NCBI GenBank assembly: GCA_900551715.1
Contig: URXG01000008.1
Coordinates: 1-56,833 of the forward strand
Source: an uncultured Blautia sp.
GTDB taxonomy: Bacteria; Bacillota; Clostridia; Lachnospirales; Lachnospiraceae
Direction of reading: 5' to 3'
DNA length: 56,833 nt
Made by a program: the position numbers and the translations under genes. The stretch's first letter is position 1. Each line of letters opens with the position of its first letter. Of this stretch, positions 48,838 through 56,833 are shown one piece after another. The notes under the pieces are model-generated. The model was given only the letters and a program-made list of their open reading frames with translations. It ran no database searches and was not told the origin of the DNA.

Positions 48838-49955
48838 GCCGAAAAAAGGCAACCTCTTCTCAGGTGGCAGAGAAAGCCGGCGTTTCTCAGGCAACTGTTT
48901 CCATGATTCTGAACCGCAGAAATAATGTATCTTTTTCGGAAGAAACTGTGGAACGGGTGGAAGCAGCAGCCAGGGAACTGGGTTATGAACTTCCCAGAAG
49001 GCATCATGTCCGGTCTGATAAAAAAGAGAAACTGATCGTTGTTTTCTGCCCTACACTTACTAGCCCCTATTATGTACTTCTGCTTCAGGGAATCGAGGCA
49101 GTAGCCAATGAAAAAGGGTATGGGGTGTTTACCTGCAATACTCAGAGAGATGCGGGACTGGAGGAAAAATATCTCCGGATGATCCACAATATGAATCCCC
49201 AGGGCATTATCTATACATGCAATCCCCATCCGGATTTTCAGCGCAAAGTAGAAAAACTGGCAAAAGAAATCCCCCTGGTAATCATCAGCAACAAAGAAAA
49301 AACTACTACGGTAGATGCCATCAATCAGGACAATACCATGGTCGGCCGTCTTATGGCGAGACATCTTCTGGACCTGGGACACAGAGATGTGGCTTTTATT
49401 ACACCGCCCCTTACTAGGCGGCAGTGGCAGCGTTCCAGAAGAGTTAATGGATTTGTAGAAGAGTTTGAAAAAGAAGGGCTGGAAGGTCATGTCCTTATTA
49501 AGGCTGCTGATGAGTCCATGGATAAACAGCTTCCCAGAATGGACTCGGAATATTCCATGGGTTATCATCTTACCAGAGAGCTTCTGGAATCCGGGAGACA
49601 TTTTACTGCTATTGCAGGACAGAATGACATGATGGCCATTGGCGCCATCGACGCACTGGAAGAATCCAGGGTGCGAGTACCAAAAGATGTGTCGGTGATT
49701 GGATGTGACGATATTTTTTATTCCGGTATCAGACGCCTTTCTCTGACTACTATTGACCATTTTGTAGCGCTGAAAGGCAGGGATGCCTGTGACATTATCA
49801 TACGCAAGATCACTACCAGTGACCAGTTTTATACAGGACTTCAGCCTACCAGTCTTTATAATATAGAATATACCCCGAAGCTGATCGCCCGCAAGACTAC
49901 TTCCTATGCCCATACAGAGAAAGGTTTCTGGGAAAAAAATAAATTCGAAAAATAA
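48834..49955 (+). CDS. LacI-family transcriptional regulator
   Basis: 373-residue repressor-type regulator. N-terminal LacI helix-turn-helix 'SSQVAEKAGVSQATVSMIL' and hinge, then a periplasmic-binding-protein-like sensor domain ('GIEAVANEKGYGVFTCNT', 'AINQDNTMVGRLMARHLLDL', 'DVSVIGCDDIFYSG'). The start is TTG at 48834, overlapping the recR stop; AAGGGTGG lies upstream. It is followed by an AT-rich gap with palindromes and the fsa-transketolase genes, so it may control them in response to a sugar or sugar phosphate. Ligand not deducible. Confidence 0.93.
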   Translation: MSRKKATSSQVAEKAGVSQATVSMILNRRNNVSFSEETVERVEAAARELGYELPRRHHVRSDKKEKLIVVFCPTLTSPYYVLLLQGIEAVANEKGYGVFTCNTQRDAGLEEKYLRMIHNMNPQGIIYTCNPHPDFQRKVEKLAKEIPLVIISNKEKTTTVDAINQDNTMVGRLMARHLLDLGHRDVAFITPPLTRRQWQRSRRVNGFVEEFEKEGLEGHVLIKAADESMDKQLPRMDSEYSMGYHLTRELLESGRHFTAIAGQNDMMAIGAIDALEESRVRVPKDVSVIGCDDIFYSGIRRLSLTTIDHFVALKGRDACDIIIRKITTSDQFYTGLQPTSLYNIEYTPKLIARKTTSYAHTEKGFWEKNKFEK

Positions 49956-49974
49956 AATTATTAATAATAATTTT
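49954..49974. promoter_or_regulatory. AT-rich near-palindrome at the lacI 3' end
   Basis: A 21-base near-palindrome beginning AAAATTATTAAT and ending ATAATTTT, overlapping the LacI-family stop codon. It shares its first 12 bases with the palindrome at 50071. Possible distal operator, or a weak hairpin after the lacI gene. Confidence 0.4.
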
Positions 49975-50070
49975 ATGTTGGAAATCAGATGAGGGCGAAT
50001 TAAAGGGCAAAAATCAACAGAGATTAATATAGAATTCCTTTTAAATACAGGATTCTTATTAATAAAATAC

Positions 50071-50103
50071 AAAATTATTAATAAAATAATTATTAATAAT
50101 TTT
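50071..50103. promoter_or_regulatory. AT-rich palindrome upstream of the fsa promoter
   Basis: AAAATTATTAAT (50071-50082) and ATTAATAATTTT (50092-50103), a perfect 12-bp inverted repeat around 9 bases, ending 8 bases before the fsa -35. Could be an operator or UP-like element. The gap 49975-50070 shows AT-rich DNA without a gene. Confidence 0.45.
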
Positions 50104-50111
50104 GTCCCTTC

Positions 50112-50139
50112 TTGACCTGAGAAAAGTATCTGCTATAAT
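50112..50139 (+). promoter_or_regulatory. SigA promoter of fsa-transketolase genes
   Basis: TTGACC (50112-50117), 16-base spacer, TATAAT (50134-50139), 53 bases before the fsa ATG. Confidence 0.72.
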
Positions 50140-50192
50140 GGGAAATATCAAAGGAAAAACTGTTAAACAGCAAGAACTCAGGAGGGGAAAAC

Positions 50193-50846
50193 ATGAAATT
50201 TTTTATTGATACCGCTAATGTAGAAGACATCCGTAAAGCTAATGATATGGGAATTATCTGTGGTGTAACCACCAATCCATCTTTGATCGCAAAAGAAGGA
50301 AGAGATTTCAAAGAAGTAATCAAAGAAATCACAGATATCGTTGACGGACCTATTAGCGGTGAAGTAAAAGCAACAACTACAGATGCAGAAGGAATGATCG
50401 CAGAAGGACGTGAGATCGCAAAGATCCATCCGAACATGGTAGTTAAGATTCCTATGACCGGAGAAGGATTGAAAGCAGTCAAAGTTCTTTCTAAAGAAGG
50501 AATCAAAACAAACGTAACTTTGATCTTTTCGGCAAACCAGGCACTTCTGGCAGCAAGAGCAGGAGCAACTTATGTATCTCCATTCCTTGGAAGACTGGAT
50601 GATATTTCTACAGACGGGCTTCAGCTGATCCGTCAGATCACTGAAATGTTTGATGTGGCAGGAATTGACACGGAGATTATCTGTGCAAGTGTACGTCATC
50701 CGATCCATGTAACAGAATGCGCTCTTGCAGGTGCTGACATCGCTACAGTACCGTATAAGGTTCTTGAGCAGATGATTCATCATCCACTGACAGATGCAGG
50801 TATCGAAAAATTCCAGAAAGATTACAAAGCTGTATTTGGAGAGTAA
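50193..50846 (+). CDS. fsa: Transaldolase-like fructose-6-phosphate aldolase
   Basis: 217-residue small transaldolase (FSA/TalC subfamily). Schiff-base Lys85 in 'NMVVKIPMTGEGLKA'; 'FFIDTANVEDIRKA', 'GVTTNPSLIAKEGRDF' and 'YVSPFLGRLDDIS' are family marks. Such short enzymes are either transaldolases or fructose-6-phosphate aldolases; adjacency to a transketolase favours transaldolase activity in the non-oxidative pentose phosphate pathway. AGGAGGGG precedes the ATG. The N-terminal transketolase gene starts 37 bases later. Confidence 0.93.
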   Translation: MKFFIDTANVEDIRKANDMGIICGVTTNPSLIAKEGRDFKEVIKEITDIVDGPISGEVKATTTDAEGMIAEGREIAKIHPNMVVKIPMTGEGLKAVKVLSKEGIKTNVTLIFSANQALLAARAGATYVSPFLGRLDDISTDGLQLIRQITEMFDVAGIDTEIICASVRHPIHVTECALAGADIATVPYKVLEQMIHHPLTDAGIEKFQKDYKAVFGE

Positions 50847-50883
50847 TTGTAACACTTCATATTAAAAACAGGAGAAGACAATC

Positions 50884-51723
50884 ATGGAAAAATTAGAACT
50901 TCAGAAGATTGCGAATGAAGTCCGTAAGGACATTGTCACCGCAGTTCATGCTGCAAAAGCCGGCCATCCGGGCGGATCTTTATCAGCAGCTGATTTATTT
51001 ACCTACTTATACTTTGAAGAAATGAACATTGATCCGAAAGATCCCAAGAAGGCGGACAGAGATCGTTTTGTACTTTCTAAGGGCCATACTGCACCGGGAC
51101 TTTATTCTGCACTTGCAGAAAGAGGATATTTCCCGAAAGAAGATCTTAAGACACTTCGTCATCTGGGCTCTTACCTTCAGGGACATCCGGATATGAAACA
51201 TATTCCAGGTGTTGATATGTCCAGTGGTTCTCTTGGACAGGGAATTTCAGCAGCAGTAGGTATGGCACTTTCAGCAAAACTCAGTGACCAGTCCTACAGA
51301 GTATATACTCTTCTTGGTGATGGAGAGATCCAGGAAGGTCAGGTATGGGAAGCTGCTATGTTTGCAGGATTCCGCAAACTTGACAATCTGGTAGTGATCG
51401 TGGACAACAACGGACTTCAGATTGATGGAGATATTGCAGATGTATGCTCACCATATCCTATCGATAAGAAATTTGAAAGCTTTAATTTCCATGTGATCAA
51501 TGTGGCTGACGGTAATGATATGGATCAGCTGAAAGCTGCTTTTGATGAAGCTAAGACTGTAAAGGGAATGCCTACAGCCATCATCATGAAAACTGTCAAA
51601 GGTAAAGGTGTATCCTTTATGGAGAACCAGGCAGGATGGCATGGTAAGGCTCCAAATGACGAACAGTATGCACAGGCAATGGAAGATCTGGAGAAAGTAG
51701 GTGAAGCATTATGTCAGAAGTAA
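50884..51723 (+). CDS. Transketolase, N-terminal (TPP-binding) subunit
   Basis: 279-residue N-terminal half of a split transketolase. Contains 'AGHPGGSLSAADLFTYLYF', 'LSKGHTAPGLYSALAERGY', the thiamine-pyrophosphate motif 'LLGDGEIQEGQVWEAAMFA' and 'VIVDNNGLQIDGDI'. Split transketolases are common in Firmicutes and archaea. It overlaps the C-terminal subunit gene by 13 bases. With fsa it covers the carbon rearrangements of the non-oxidative pentose phosphate pathway. GGAG precedes the ATG. Confidence 0.95.
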   Translation: MEKLELQKIANEVRKDIVTAVHAAKAGHPGGSLSAADLFTYLYFEEMNIDPKDPKKADRDRFVLSKGHTAPGLYSALAERGYFPKEDLKTLRHLGSYLQGHPDMKHIPGVDMSSGSLGQGISAAVGMALSAKLSDQSYRVYTLLGDGEIQEGQVWEAAMFAGFRKLDNLVVIVDNNGLQIDGDIADVCSPYPIDKKFESFNFHVINVADGNDMDQLKAAFDEAKTVKGMPTAIIMKTVKGKGVSFMENQAGWHGKAPNDEQYAQAMEDLEKVGEALCQK

Positions 51724-52649
51724 AGAAAATCGCTACAAGAGCAAGTTATGGAGCAGCTCTGGTAGAGCTTGGTAAAGAACATGAGGATCTTATCGTTCTG
51801 GATGCTGACCTTGCTGCAGCTACTCAGACTGGAATGTTCAAAAAAGAATTCCCGGAACGTCATATTGACTGTGGTATTGCAGAATGTAACATGATGGGTA
51901 TTGCAGCAGGACTTTCTACTACAGGTAAAGTTCCTTTTGCAAGTACTTTCGCAATGTTTGCAGCAGGACGTGCTTATGAACAGCTTCGTAATTCTGTTGC
52001 ATATCCGAAACTGAACGTAAAAGTTGGTGCTACCCATGGTGGCATCTCTGTTGGCGAAGACGGTGCTACACATCAGTGCTGTGAGGATTTTGCGCTTATG
52101 AGAGCAATTCCTGGCATGGTAGTTATGTCTCCTGCTGATGATATTGAAGCCAAAGCAATGGTCAAGGCAGCTTACGAATATGTAGGACCTGTTTATATGC
52201 GTTTCGGACGTCTGGCAGTGCCGGTGATCAACGACACACCAGATTACAAATTTGAGATTGGTAAAGGCATCGTTCTTCGTGAAGGTAAAGATCTGACTAT
52301 TGTGGCAAATGGTCTTTGTGTGGCAGCATCTCTGGAAGCAGCAGAGAAACTGGCAGCAGATGGCATTGAAGCAAGGGTTATCAACATCCATACCATCAAA
52401 CCTCTGGATGAAGAACTGATCGTTGCAGCAGCAAAAGAAACAGGTAAGGTTGTGACTGTAGAGGAGCATTCTGTAATCGGCGGTCTTGGTGGCGCAGTAT
52501 GTGAATGCCTTGCGGAGAAAGCTCCTGTTCCGGTTAAACGAATCGGCGTAAATGATGTGTTTGGAGAATCTGGTCCGGCAGTAGCTCTTCTGGAAAAATA
52601 TGGGCTGGATGCAGAAGGAATCTACAAACAGATCAAAGAGTTTGTATAA
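51711..52649 (+). CDS. Transketolase, C-terminal (pyrimidine-binding) subunit
   Basis: 312-residue C-terminal half of the split transketolase: Pyr domain ('VLDADLAAATQTGMFKKEFP', 'IDCGIAECNMMGIAAGLS') with the catalytic Glu, then the transketolase C-terminal domain ('VVTVEEHSVIGGLGGAVCE'). Must pair with the N-terminal subunit to bind TPP at the interface. Overlapping genes (13 bases) favour equal expression. Its 3' end overlaps the convergent yyaC by 17 bases and no terminator is evident. Confidence 0.95.
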   Translation: MSEVKKIATRASYGAALVELGKEHEDLIVLDADLAAATQTGMFKKEFPERHIDCGIAECNMMGIAAGLSTTGKVPFASTFAMFAAGRAYEQLRNSVAYPKLNVKVGATHGGISVGEDGATHQCCEDFALMRAIPGMVVMSPADDIEAKAMVKAAYEYVGPVYMRFGRLAVPVINDTPDYKFEIGKGIVLREGKDLTIVANGLCVAASLEAAEKLAADGIEARVINIHTIKPLDEELIVAAAKETGKVVTVEEHSVIGGLGGAVCECLAEKAPVPVKRIGVNDVFGESGPAVALLEKYGLDAEGIYKQIKEFV

Positions 52650-53187
52650 AATATTCCTGAGAAAATAAAGGCAGTATTCCTTGCGCAATCTGATCGGCAA
52701 GGATAATAACAGTGGAAAGGCGTGTTGTCTGAAGGGCAAAATGACGGAGTACACTGGCGGTATTCACAATCCCTGTGATGGTAATATGTCCCACTGGCGG
52801 GAGGTTTTTGTGAACAGCAGCACCTGGGTGTAGGGAGCCATTGGTAATGGTTACGTATCCCAGGTGCTTTTTTTGTCCCAGAGAAGCGTCTACAGCGATG
52901 ATAAGTCCTTTCGGATGACGATGCTGGATGTAATTCCAGGTGTCCACAAGATTAAGGGCATGGACAGGAAAAGAGAGAGTTCCATAGACAAAAAAATCAG
53001 AGGGAATATGGGGGCTCAGAAGCTGCCCTACCCAGGGACCAAGGCAGTCTCCGGTGATCCGGTCTGTTCCGATGCACAAAAAAACGATTTCGGACCATGA
53101 AGTTTCATGATGAAAAATACAGCTTTTCAGTGCTTCTGAAATATTTTTTACAGAGTCAGGTCTGCCGGCATCAATATAAAAATTCAT
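52633..53187 (-). CDS. yyaC: Spore protease YyaC-like
   Basis: 184-residue YyaC-family protein, related to the germination protease Gpr-like/hydrogenase-maturation-protease fold. Motifs: 'VFLCIGTDRITGDCLGPWVG', 'VYGTLSFPVHALNL', 'LIIAVDASLGQKKHLGYVTI' and 'PGAAVHKNLPPVGHITITG'. Found in spore-formers and annotated as spore protease; the true substrate is unclear. I chose the ATG at 53187 because GGAGG lies 11 bases upstream; ATG at 53205 lacks a site. It converges with the transketolase genes with a 17-base overlap. Confidence 0.88.
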   Translation of the reverse strand: MNFYIDAGRPDSVKNISEALKSCIFHHETSWSEIVFLCIGTDRITGDCLGPWVGQLLSPHIPSDFFVYGTLSFPVHALNLVDTWNYIQHRHPKGLIIAVDASLGQKKHLGYVTITNGSLHPGAAVHKNLPPVGHITITGIVNTASVLRHFALQTTRLSTVIILADQIAQGILPLFSQEYFIQTL

Positions 53188-53380
53188 AAATATAATATCC
53201 TCCATATGTGACAGGCTTTGAGACAGCCTGCATAGCAGTTTGCTGTTTCATTGTATCCTTTATTTCTGGAAAATATACATACTGCAAAAACTGTCGGTAA
53301 ATTTTGGAAAAAGCCTTTCAGATTCTGCTAAAATCCGCCATACCTCTGTGCTATGCTGTTGGCTGAAGGGGTGATTGGAT

Positions 53381-54604
53381 ATGATAGAGGTTATTTACAA
53401 GGATGAAAAGCAGGAACCAGACAGTGGGGAAAGTTTTCCGGAACTGCCCAAAAACATACGTCAGATAGGAATTATCAGTGATAATTACAGAATTTACATG
53501 GAAGACTATGTGTATACTTTTTTAGGAAAAACTGTTTCCGGAGAAAGAAAAGAAAACAGAGGATGTCTGGCAGTTCTTACAGGGGAGACCAGGTGGAATG
53601 GAGGGATCACCTATGTCTTTATAAAAGGTGCTGTCACAGTGGAGGACAGTGAGATTTCAGCAGATCATCTGGATCTTGACGAAAAAATCTGGAAACAGAT
53701 TCATCAGGAGATTCGGACGTATTTTCAGGGACAGGAGATTACAGGCTGGTTTTTTGGACAGAAATCTCTGTCTATGACTCCCGGAGAGACTTTCCGCAAA
53801 ACACATCAGAAGTATTTTGGCGCAGATAAGATTCTTATGCTGATGGAGTTGACTGAGAAAGAAGAGGCTTTTTTTCGCTATGAGAATAATTTCCTGAACC
53901 GTCAGATGGGATATTATCTTTATTATGAAAAAAATCCCCAGATGCAGAATTATATGATAGAAAAGAATCCGGAATTTTGCGAAGAAAAGTCTGATGAAGT
54001 GAAGGATGAAGCAGTGCATACTTTTCGCAGTATCATACAAAAGAAAAATAAAGAAAAAAACCCTGAAGCAGAAGACCACACTTCTGTTTTTTCTTATGCT
54101 ACAGCAGCCTGCCTTGCTCTGGCACTGGTGCTGGCAGGAGGGCGTTTCTATCAGAATTATCATGAGATTCGGGAAAAGGGACAGAGTGAACAGGCTATTC
54201 AGACAGAAGATAACAGTACGAAAAATAGGACACAACAGGTTGCGTCCACTGAAGTTACATTAGTTCCAGTAACGAACACACCTGTTGTAACGCCGGAAAC
54301 TACGGCTATACTTACACCAGAAGCTGTAACTACAGAAACACCGGGGAATAAAACTGAACAGACAGATCTTTATAAAGAAGAAGCGGATGTACGCAAAGCA
54401 CAGAAGCGTCAACAGGCAAAACAGAAAGAAACTTCTGCGTCTCCAACAACAAAAAATACTTATGTGATCCGCCCGGGAGATACTTTGTATCAGATCAGCA
54501 TCAGTAATTACGGAACGATGGATAAAGTGGCAGAAATATGCAGAGAGAATGGAATTGCAGAGGATGAGATTATTTATCCGGGACAAATAATTGTATTGCC
54601 CTGA
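53381..54604 (+). CDS. Membrane protein with degenerate MPN/JAMM-like and LysM domains
   Basis: 407-residue protein. The cytosolic N-terminal domain (about 25-160) looks like an MPN/JAB fold: 'RGCLAVLTGET' then 'EITGWFFGQKSLSMTPGETF' and 'RKTHQKYFGADKILMLMEL'. The GW(Y/F)HSHP...S..D metal signature is replaced by GWFFGQ, so it would be catalytically dead. One membrane helix lies at about 238-256, then a Thr/Pro/Glu-rich linker, and a C-terminal LysM domain (about 361-407, 'YVIRPGDTLYQISISNYG') that binds peptidoglycan outside. Start ATG 53381 is 9 bases after AAGGGG; TTG 53375 is less likely. The MPN assignment is from pattern recognition. Confidence 0.72.
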   Translation: MIEVIYKDEKQEPDSGESFPELPKNIRQIGIISDNYRIYMEDYVYTFLGKTVSGERKENRGCLAVLTGETRWNGGITYVFIKGAVTVEDSEISADHLDLDEKIWKQIHQEIRTYFQGQEITGWFFGQKSLSMTPGETFRKTHQKYFGADKILMLMELTEKEEAFFRYENNFLNRQMGYYLYYEKNPQMQNYMIEKNPEFCEEKSDEVKDEAVHTFRSIIQKKNKEKNPEAEDHTSVFSYATAACLALALVLAGGRFYQNYHEIREKGQSEQAIQTEDNSTKNRTQQVASTEVTLVPVTNTPVVTPETTAILTPEAVTTETPGNKTEQTDLYKEEADVRKAQKRQQAKQKETSASPTTKNTYVIRPGDTLYQISISNYGTMDKVAEICRENGIAEDEIIYPGQIIVLP

Positions 54605-54619
54605 AAATTTTGCTATAAT
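54591..54619 (+). promoter_or_regulatory. Promoter of DUF5711 gene
   Basis: TTGTAT (54591-54596), 17-base spacer, extended -10 TGCTATAAT with TATAAT at 54614-54619. The -35 lies within the last codons of the LysM gene. Start codon of the next gene is 66 bases downstream. Confidence 0.65.
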
Positions 54620-54684
54620 GAACAGGTGACTAAAGAAGCAATAACAAAGGTTGCTGTGTACAGTGACCAATAAAGGAAAACAAA

Positions 54685-55905
54685 ATGGCAAATATATTCC
54701 AGAAAATAAAAAGAAAACATAAAAGAAAAAAAATGATGGCACAAAAAGCCAGAAAACAGACCGAAGACGATTATCAGACCAAACTGACCCACCACAGACA
54801 TGCAGTGCTGAAAAGAACACTTCTTACAGGAACTGCAGTTGTGGTGGCTATCGGGCTTATTGTCTTTTATGTGGAAAAGAGAAGCTATCATTCTTACAAG
54901 GTGATTCAGACCAGTGAGCAGGAAGATGTGGTATCTACCAAGTATGAGGAAATGTCGGGCAAGATTCTTCGATACAGTCCGGATGGTGCCTCGTTGGTAG
55001 ACAGCAAGATGGAGTCCTATTGGAGTTCTCTCTATGAAATGCAGAATCCGGTAGCTGATATTAACGGGGACTGGGCAGTAGTGGCAGATCAGGATGGTAC
55101 TCTGATCGAGATTTATAATAAAGACGGTGAAACAGGAAATGTAACTGCTTCATACAGCATAGTCAAGGCAAGCGTTTCTTCCACAGGTATGGTTGCGGCT
55201 ATTCTGGATGGGGGAGATTCTACCTGGATTAATTTTTATGATTCCGATGGCACCCTGATAGCAGAAAATCAGACACATATTGCAGATCCTGGTTATCCTT
55301 TGGATGTGGCTGTTTCTGACAGCGGCGATATTATGATGGTTGCCTATCAGTTTGTAGATGGAAGTAATACCACCAGCTATGTAGCATTTTATAACTTTGG
55401 TGATGCAGGACAGGCAGCAGATGATCGCATTGTCAGTGGGTATACTTATGATGGGGTAGTTGTTCCCGAGATTACATATCTGGCCGGGAACAGGGCAGTA
55501 GCAGTGCGGGACGACGGATTCACACTGTACAGTGGAAACCAGATTCCTAAGGAAACCAATACCATTAAAGTCAAAAACGAAATTGTCAGTACTTTTTATA
55601 ATTCGGATACGATTGGTCTTGTATTCAAAAATGGAAATAAAGACAAACAGTACACCATGCAGGTGTATGACACAGATGGAAAGCTGAAATTCAAAAAAGA
55701 TTTTAATGTTCCTTATACTACTATAAAGATGAGCGATGACAATATTCTTCTTTACAACAGCTCCCAGATCTGTGTTATGAACAGCAGAGGAGTGGAGAAG
55801 TACAGTGGAACTGTAGATGGAAGCATCAGTAATTTTATCAAGATCGGATGGAACCGTTATCTGCTGGTAATGGATAATGGCGTAAATGTGATCAAATTCA
55901 GTTAA
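54685..55905 (+). CDS. DUF5711-family membrane-anchored beta-propeller-like protein
   Basis: 406-residue protein I recognise as DUF5711. A very basic cytosolic start (KIKRKHKRKKMMAQKARK) precedes one membrane helix (about residues 45-62). The extracytoplasmic region has repeated short beta-strand units with Asp/Gly turns, such as 'VADQDGTLIEIYNKDG' and 'VAVSDSGDIMMVAYQF', compatible with a beta-propeller. No catalytic motif. Its layout parallels the larger protein at 17676. It lies upstream of cvpA (10-base gap) and the two are probably co-transcribed. Function unknown. Confidence 0.82.
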   Translation: MANIFQKIKRKHKRKKMMAQKARKQTEDDYQTKLTHHRHAVLKRTLLTGTAVVVAIGLIVFYVEKRSYHSYKVIQTSEQEDVVSTKYEEMSGKILRYSPDGASLVDSKMESYWSSLYEMQNPVADINGDWAVVADQDGTLIEIYNKDGETGNVTASYSIVKASVSSTGMVAAILDGGDSTWINFYDSDGTLIAENQTHIADPGYPLDVAVSDSGDIMMVAYQFVDGSNTTSYVAFYNFGDAGQAADDRIVSGYTYDGVVVPEITYLAGNRAVAVRDDGFTLYSGNQIPKETNTIKVKNEIVSTFYNSDTIGLVFKNGNKDKQYTMQVYDTDGKLKFKKDFNVPYTTIKMSDDNILLYNSSQICVMNSRGVEKYSGTVDGSISNFIKIGWNRYLLVMDNGVNVIKFS

Positions 55906-55915
55906 GGAGTAGAAT

Positions 55916-56410
55916 ATGGGATTAACCTGGCTTGGAATTGTGGTGATCGCTATACTGCTCCTGATGGGATACGGTGGTTATCGCAGAGGCTTTATAAAAG
56001 AAATTCTGTCTTTTTTCTTTGTTTTTCTGGCTGTTGCGCTTGCAGGAGTGTTTAATCCCGGAGTCAGCGCCTTCCTGAAAGAAAAAACACCGCTTTATGA
56101 AACGCTGCAGGGAAGTATCAATGGACTGTCTTATCTGATTTCATATGTTATGGCATCCCTTGCCATAAAAGCGGCCAGCTGTATTCTGGATATCATTGCA
56201 GGACTTCCGTTAATAAATACAGCCAACAGATTTACAGGGGCACTGATAGGTTTGCTGAAAGGAACTGTGTTTATTTGGCTGGCGTTTCTGTTTGTTACGG
56301 TGCTGTACAGTACAGACATTGGAAAACAGGGGCTAGACCTGATCCAGAAAGATAGTTTTCTGAGCGTCCTATACAGATATGATGTGTTTGTAAGAATACT
56401 GATACAATAA
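55916..56410 (+). CDS. CvpA-family membrane protein
   Basis: 164-residue protein with four membrane helices, matching CvpA (colicin V production family): 'AILLLMGYGGYRRGFIKEIL' near the start and a C-terminal 'RFTGALIGLLKGTVFIWLAF' region. CvpA is linked to envelope homeostasis, but its molecular activity is not known. AAGGAG precedes the ATG. It is the last protein gene before the rRNA operon and ends with a terminator. Confidence 0.88.
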   Translation: MGLTWLGIVVIAILLLMGYGGYRRGFIKEILSFFFVFLAVALAGVFNPGVSAFLKEKTPLYETLQGSINGLSYLISYVMASLAIKAASCILDIIAGLPLINTANRFTGALIGLLKGTVFIWLAFLFVTVLYSTDIGKQGLDLIQKDSFLSVLYRYDVFVRILIQ

Positions 56411-56422
56411 CAGGATGATATT

Positions 56423-56452
56423 ACCCGCTTCGTCAGAAGCGGGTGATTTTTT
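56423..56452 (+). terminator. Intrinsic terminator after cvpA
   Basis: ACCCGCTTC (56423-56431), loop GTCA, GAAGCGGGT (56436-56444), followed by GATTTTTT. Insulates the rRNA promoters from upstream transcription. Confidence 0.92.
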
Positions 56453-56489
56453 GCAATAAATATAAGTTTAAAAAACTTTAAAAAAGTTG

Positions 56490-56518
56490 TTGACAAACCA
56501 AAAACCTTATGATAGGAT
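56490..56518 (+). promoter_or_regulatory. rRNA promoter P1
   Basis: Perfect TTGACA (56490-56495), 17-base spacer, TAGGAT (56513-56518). AT-rich UP-like tracts of A and T precede it (56455-56489). Confidence 0.75.
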
Positions 56519-56583
56519 ATACAAGTCGTCGAGATAAACGACACAACACTTCAAAAAAACATAAAAAACTTCAAAAAAAGTTC

Positions 56584-56612
56584 TTGACAAGTTTGAATGA
56601 ATGTGGTAAAGT
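56584..56612 (+). promoter_or_regulatory. rRNA promoter P2
   Basis: Perfect TTGACA (56584-56589), 17-base spacer, TAAAGT (56607-56612), 94 bases after P1, with A-rich tracts (ACTTCAAAAAAA type, twice) just upstream. Tandem promoters of this kind are normal for Firmicute rrn operons. The leader 56613-56772 contains no gene; 'GATAACTAAACAGTGAAAC' resembles the usual rrn leader/antitermination region. Confidence 0.78.
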
Positions 56613-56772
56613 AAATGAGCTGCTTGAGTGAGCAGACACAATGAACATTGATAACTAAACAGTGAAACACATACGATTCTCGAAAATTTCTTTTAATTAA
56701 ATTTTTAAGAACAAACCTTAAAACAGTAAAACGGGAAGATAGCCAAGTGTTGTCTGACCGGTATCAAACACT

Positions 56773-56833
<61 letters not shown>

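Noticed and set aside
48555..50072. 505-codon minus-strand open frame over recR and the LacI-family gene
   Set aside because: It lies antisense to recR and lacI, both clearly coding; composition is Phe/Ser/Cys-rich and no domain is visible.

Overview
The window looks like chromosomal DNA of a spore-forming, anaerobic, low-to-mid GC Firmicute, most likely a gut Lachnospiraceae (Blautia/Dorea/Ruminococcus-like). The reasons are gene content and sequence style: SpoVG and YyaC-type spore genes, an anaerobic NrdG activase, a paired GlgC/GlgD, a large Clostridia-type SRP RNA with an Alu domain, strong AGGAGG-type ribosome sites, and a 16S rRNA starting at the right edge. This assignment comes from recognition, not from a database search.

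Layout. 1-7217 is a Firmicute-type Tad/Flp secretion or pilus operon: a 5'-truncated CpaF ATPase, TadB- and TadC-like platform proteins, an Flp1-like pilin, a DUF5702 protein, two TadE-like proteins flanking a minimal prepilin peptidase, and an FHA protein. A rhomboid protease, an orphan histidine kinase, a HIT hydrolase and an ECF-like sigma factor follow, then murG on the minus strand. 11102-13042 is a small accessory patch (a membrane protein with a compositional break, a secreted protein, a long A-rich 3' stretch). 13135-27892 holds housekeeping and envelope genes: beta-CASP nuclease, TSCPD protein, mtnN, a methyltransferase operon, galT, a secreted beta-propeller protein, asnS, and an SbcD/SbcC-like pair whose ATPase has lost its P-loop consensus. 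28028-35634 is almost all minus strand: nitrilase plus NCS1 permease, PRPP synthetase, DnaI- and DnaD-like primosome proteins, and murC. A cluster of DnaA boxes lies between dnaD and murC.

35948-44527 carries glgC-glgD-spoVG, a coiled-coil/3D-domain wall protein, an orphan PduB-like microcompartment shell protein, an Rpn-family pseudogene, nrdG, tRNA-tadA and yqeY. 44610-48837 carries ffs (SRP RNA) divergent from pfkA with overlapping -35 elements, then dnaX-ybaB-recR. A LacI regulator, fsa and a split transketolase form a carbohydrate block (48834-52649). The end (53187-56410) has yyaC, a catalytically dead MPN/LysM protein, a DUF5711 protein and cvpA, followed by tandem rRNA promoters and the 16S rRNA 5' end.

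The points most worth a second look are: the DnaA-box/0A-box cluster upstream of the primosome genes; a dispersed GTAACTGT palindromic intergenic repeat with at least five copies; the pseudo-JAMM LysM protein; the P-loop-less SbcC-like ATPase; the solitary PduB; the TadE with tandem Cys/His modules; and the broken 5' end of cpaF.
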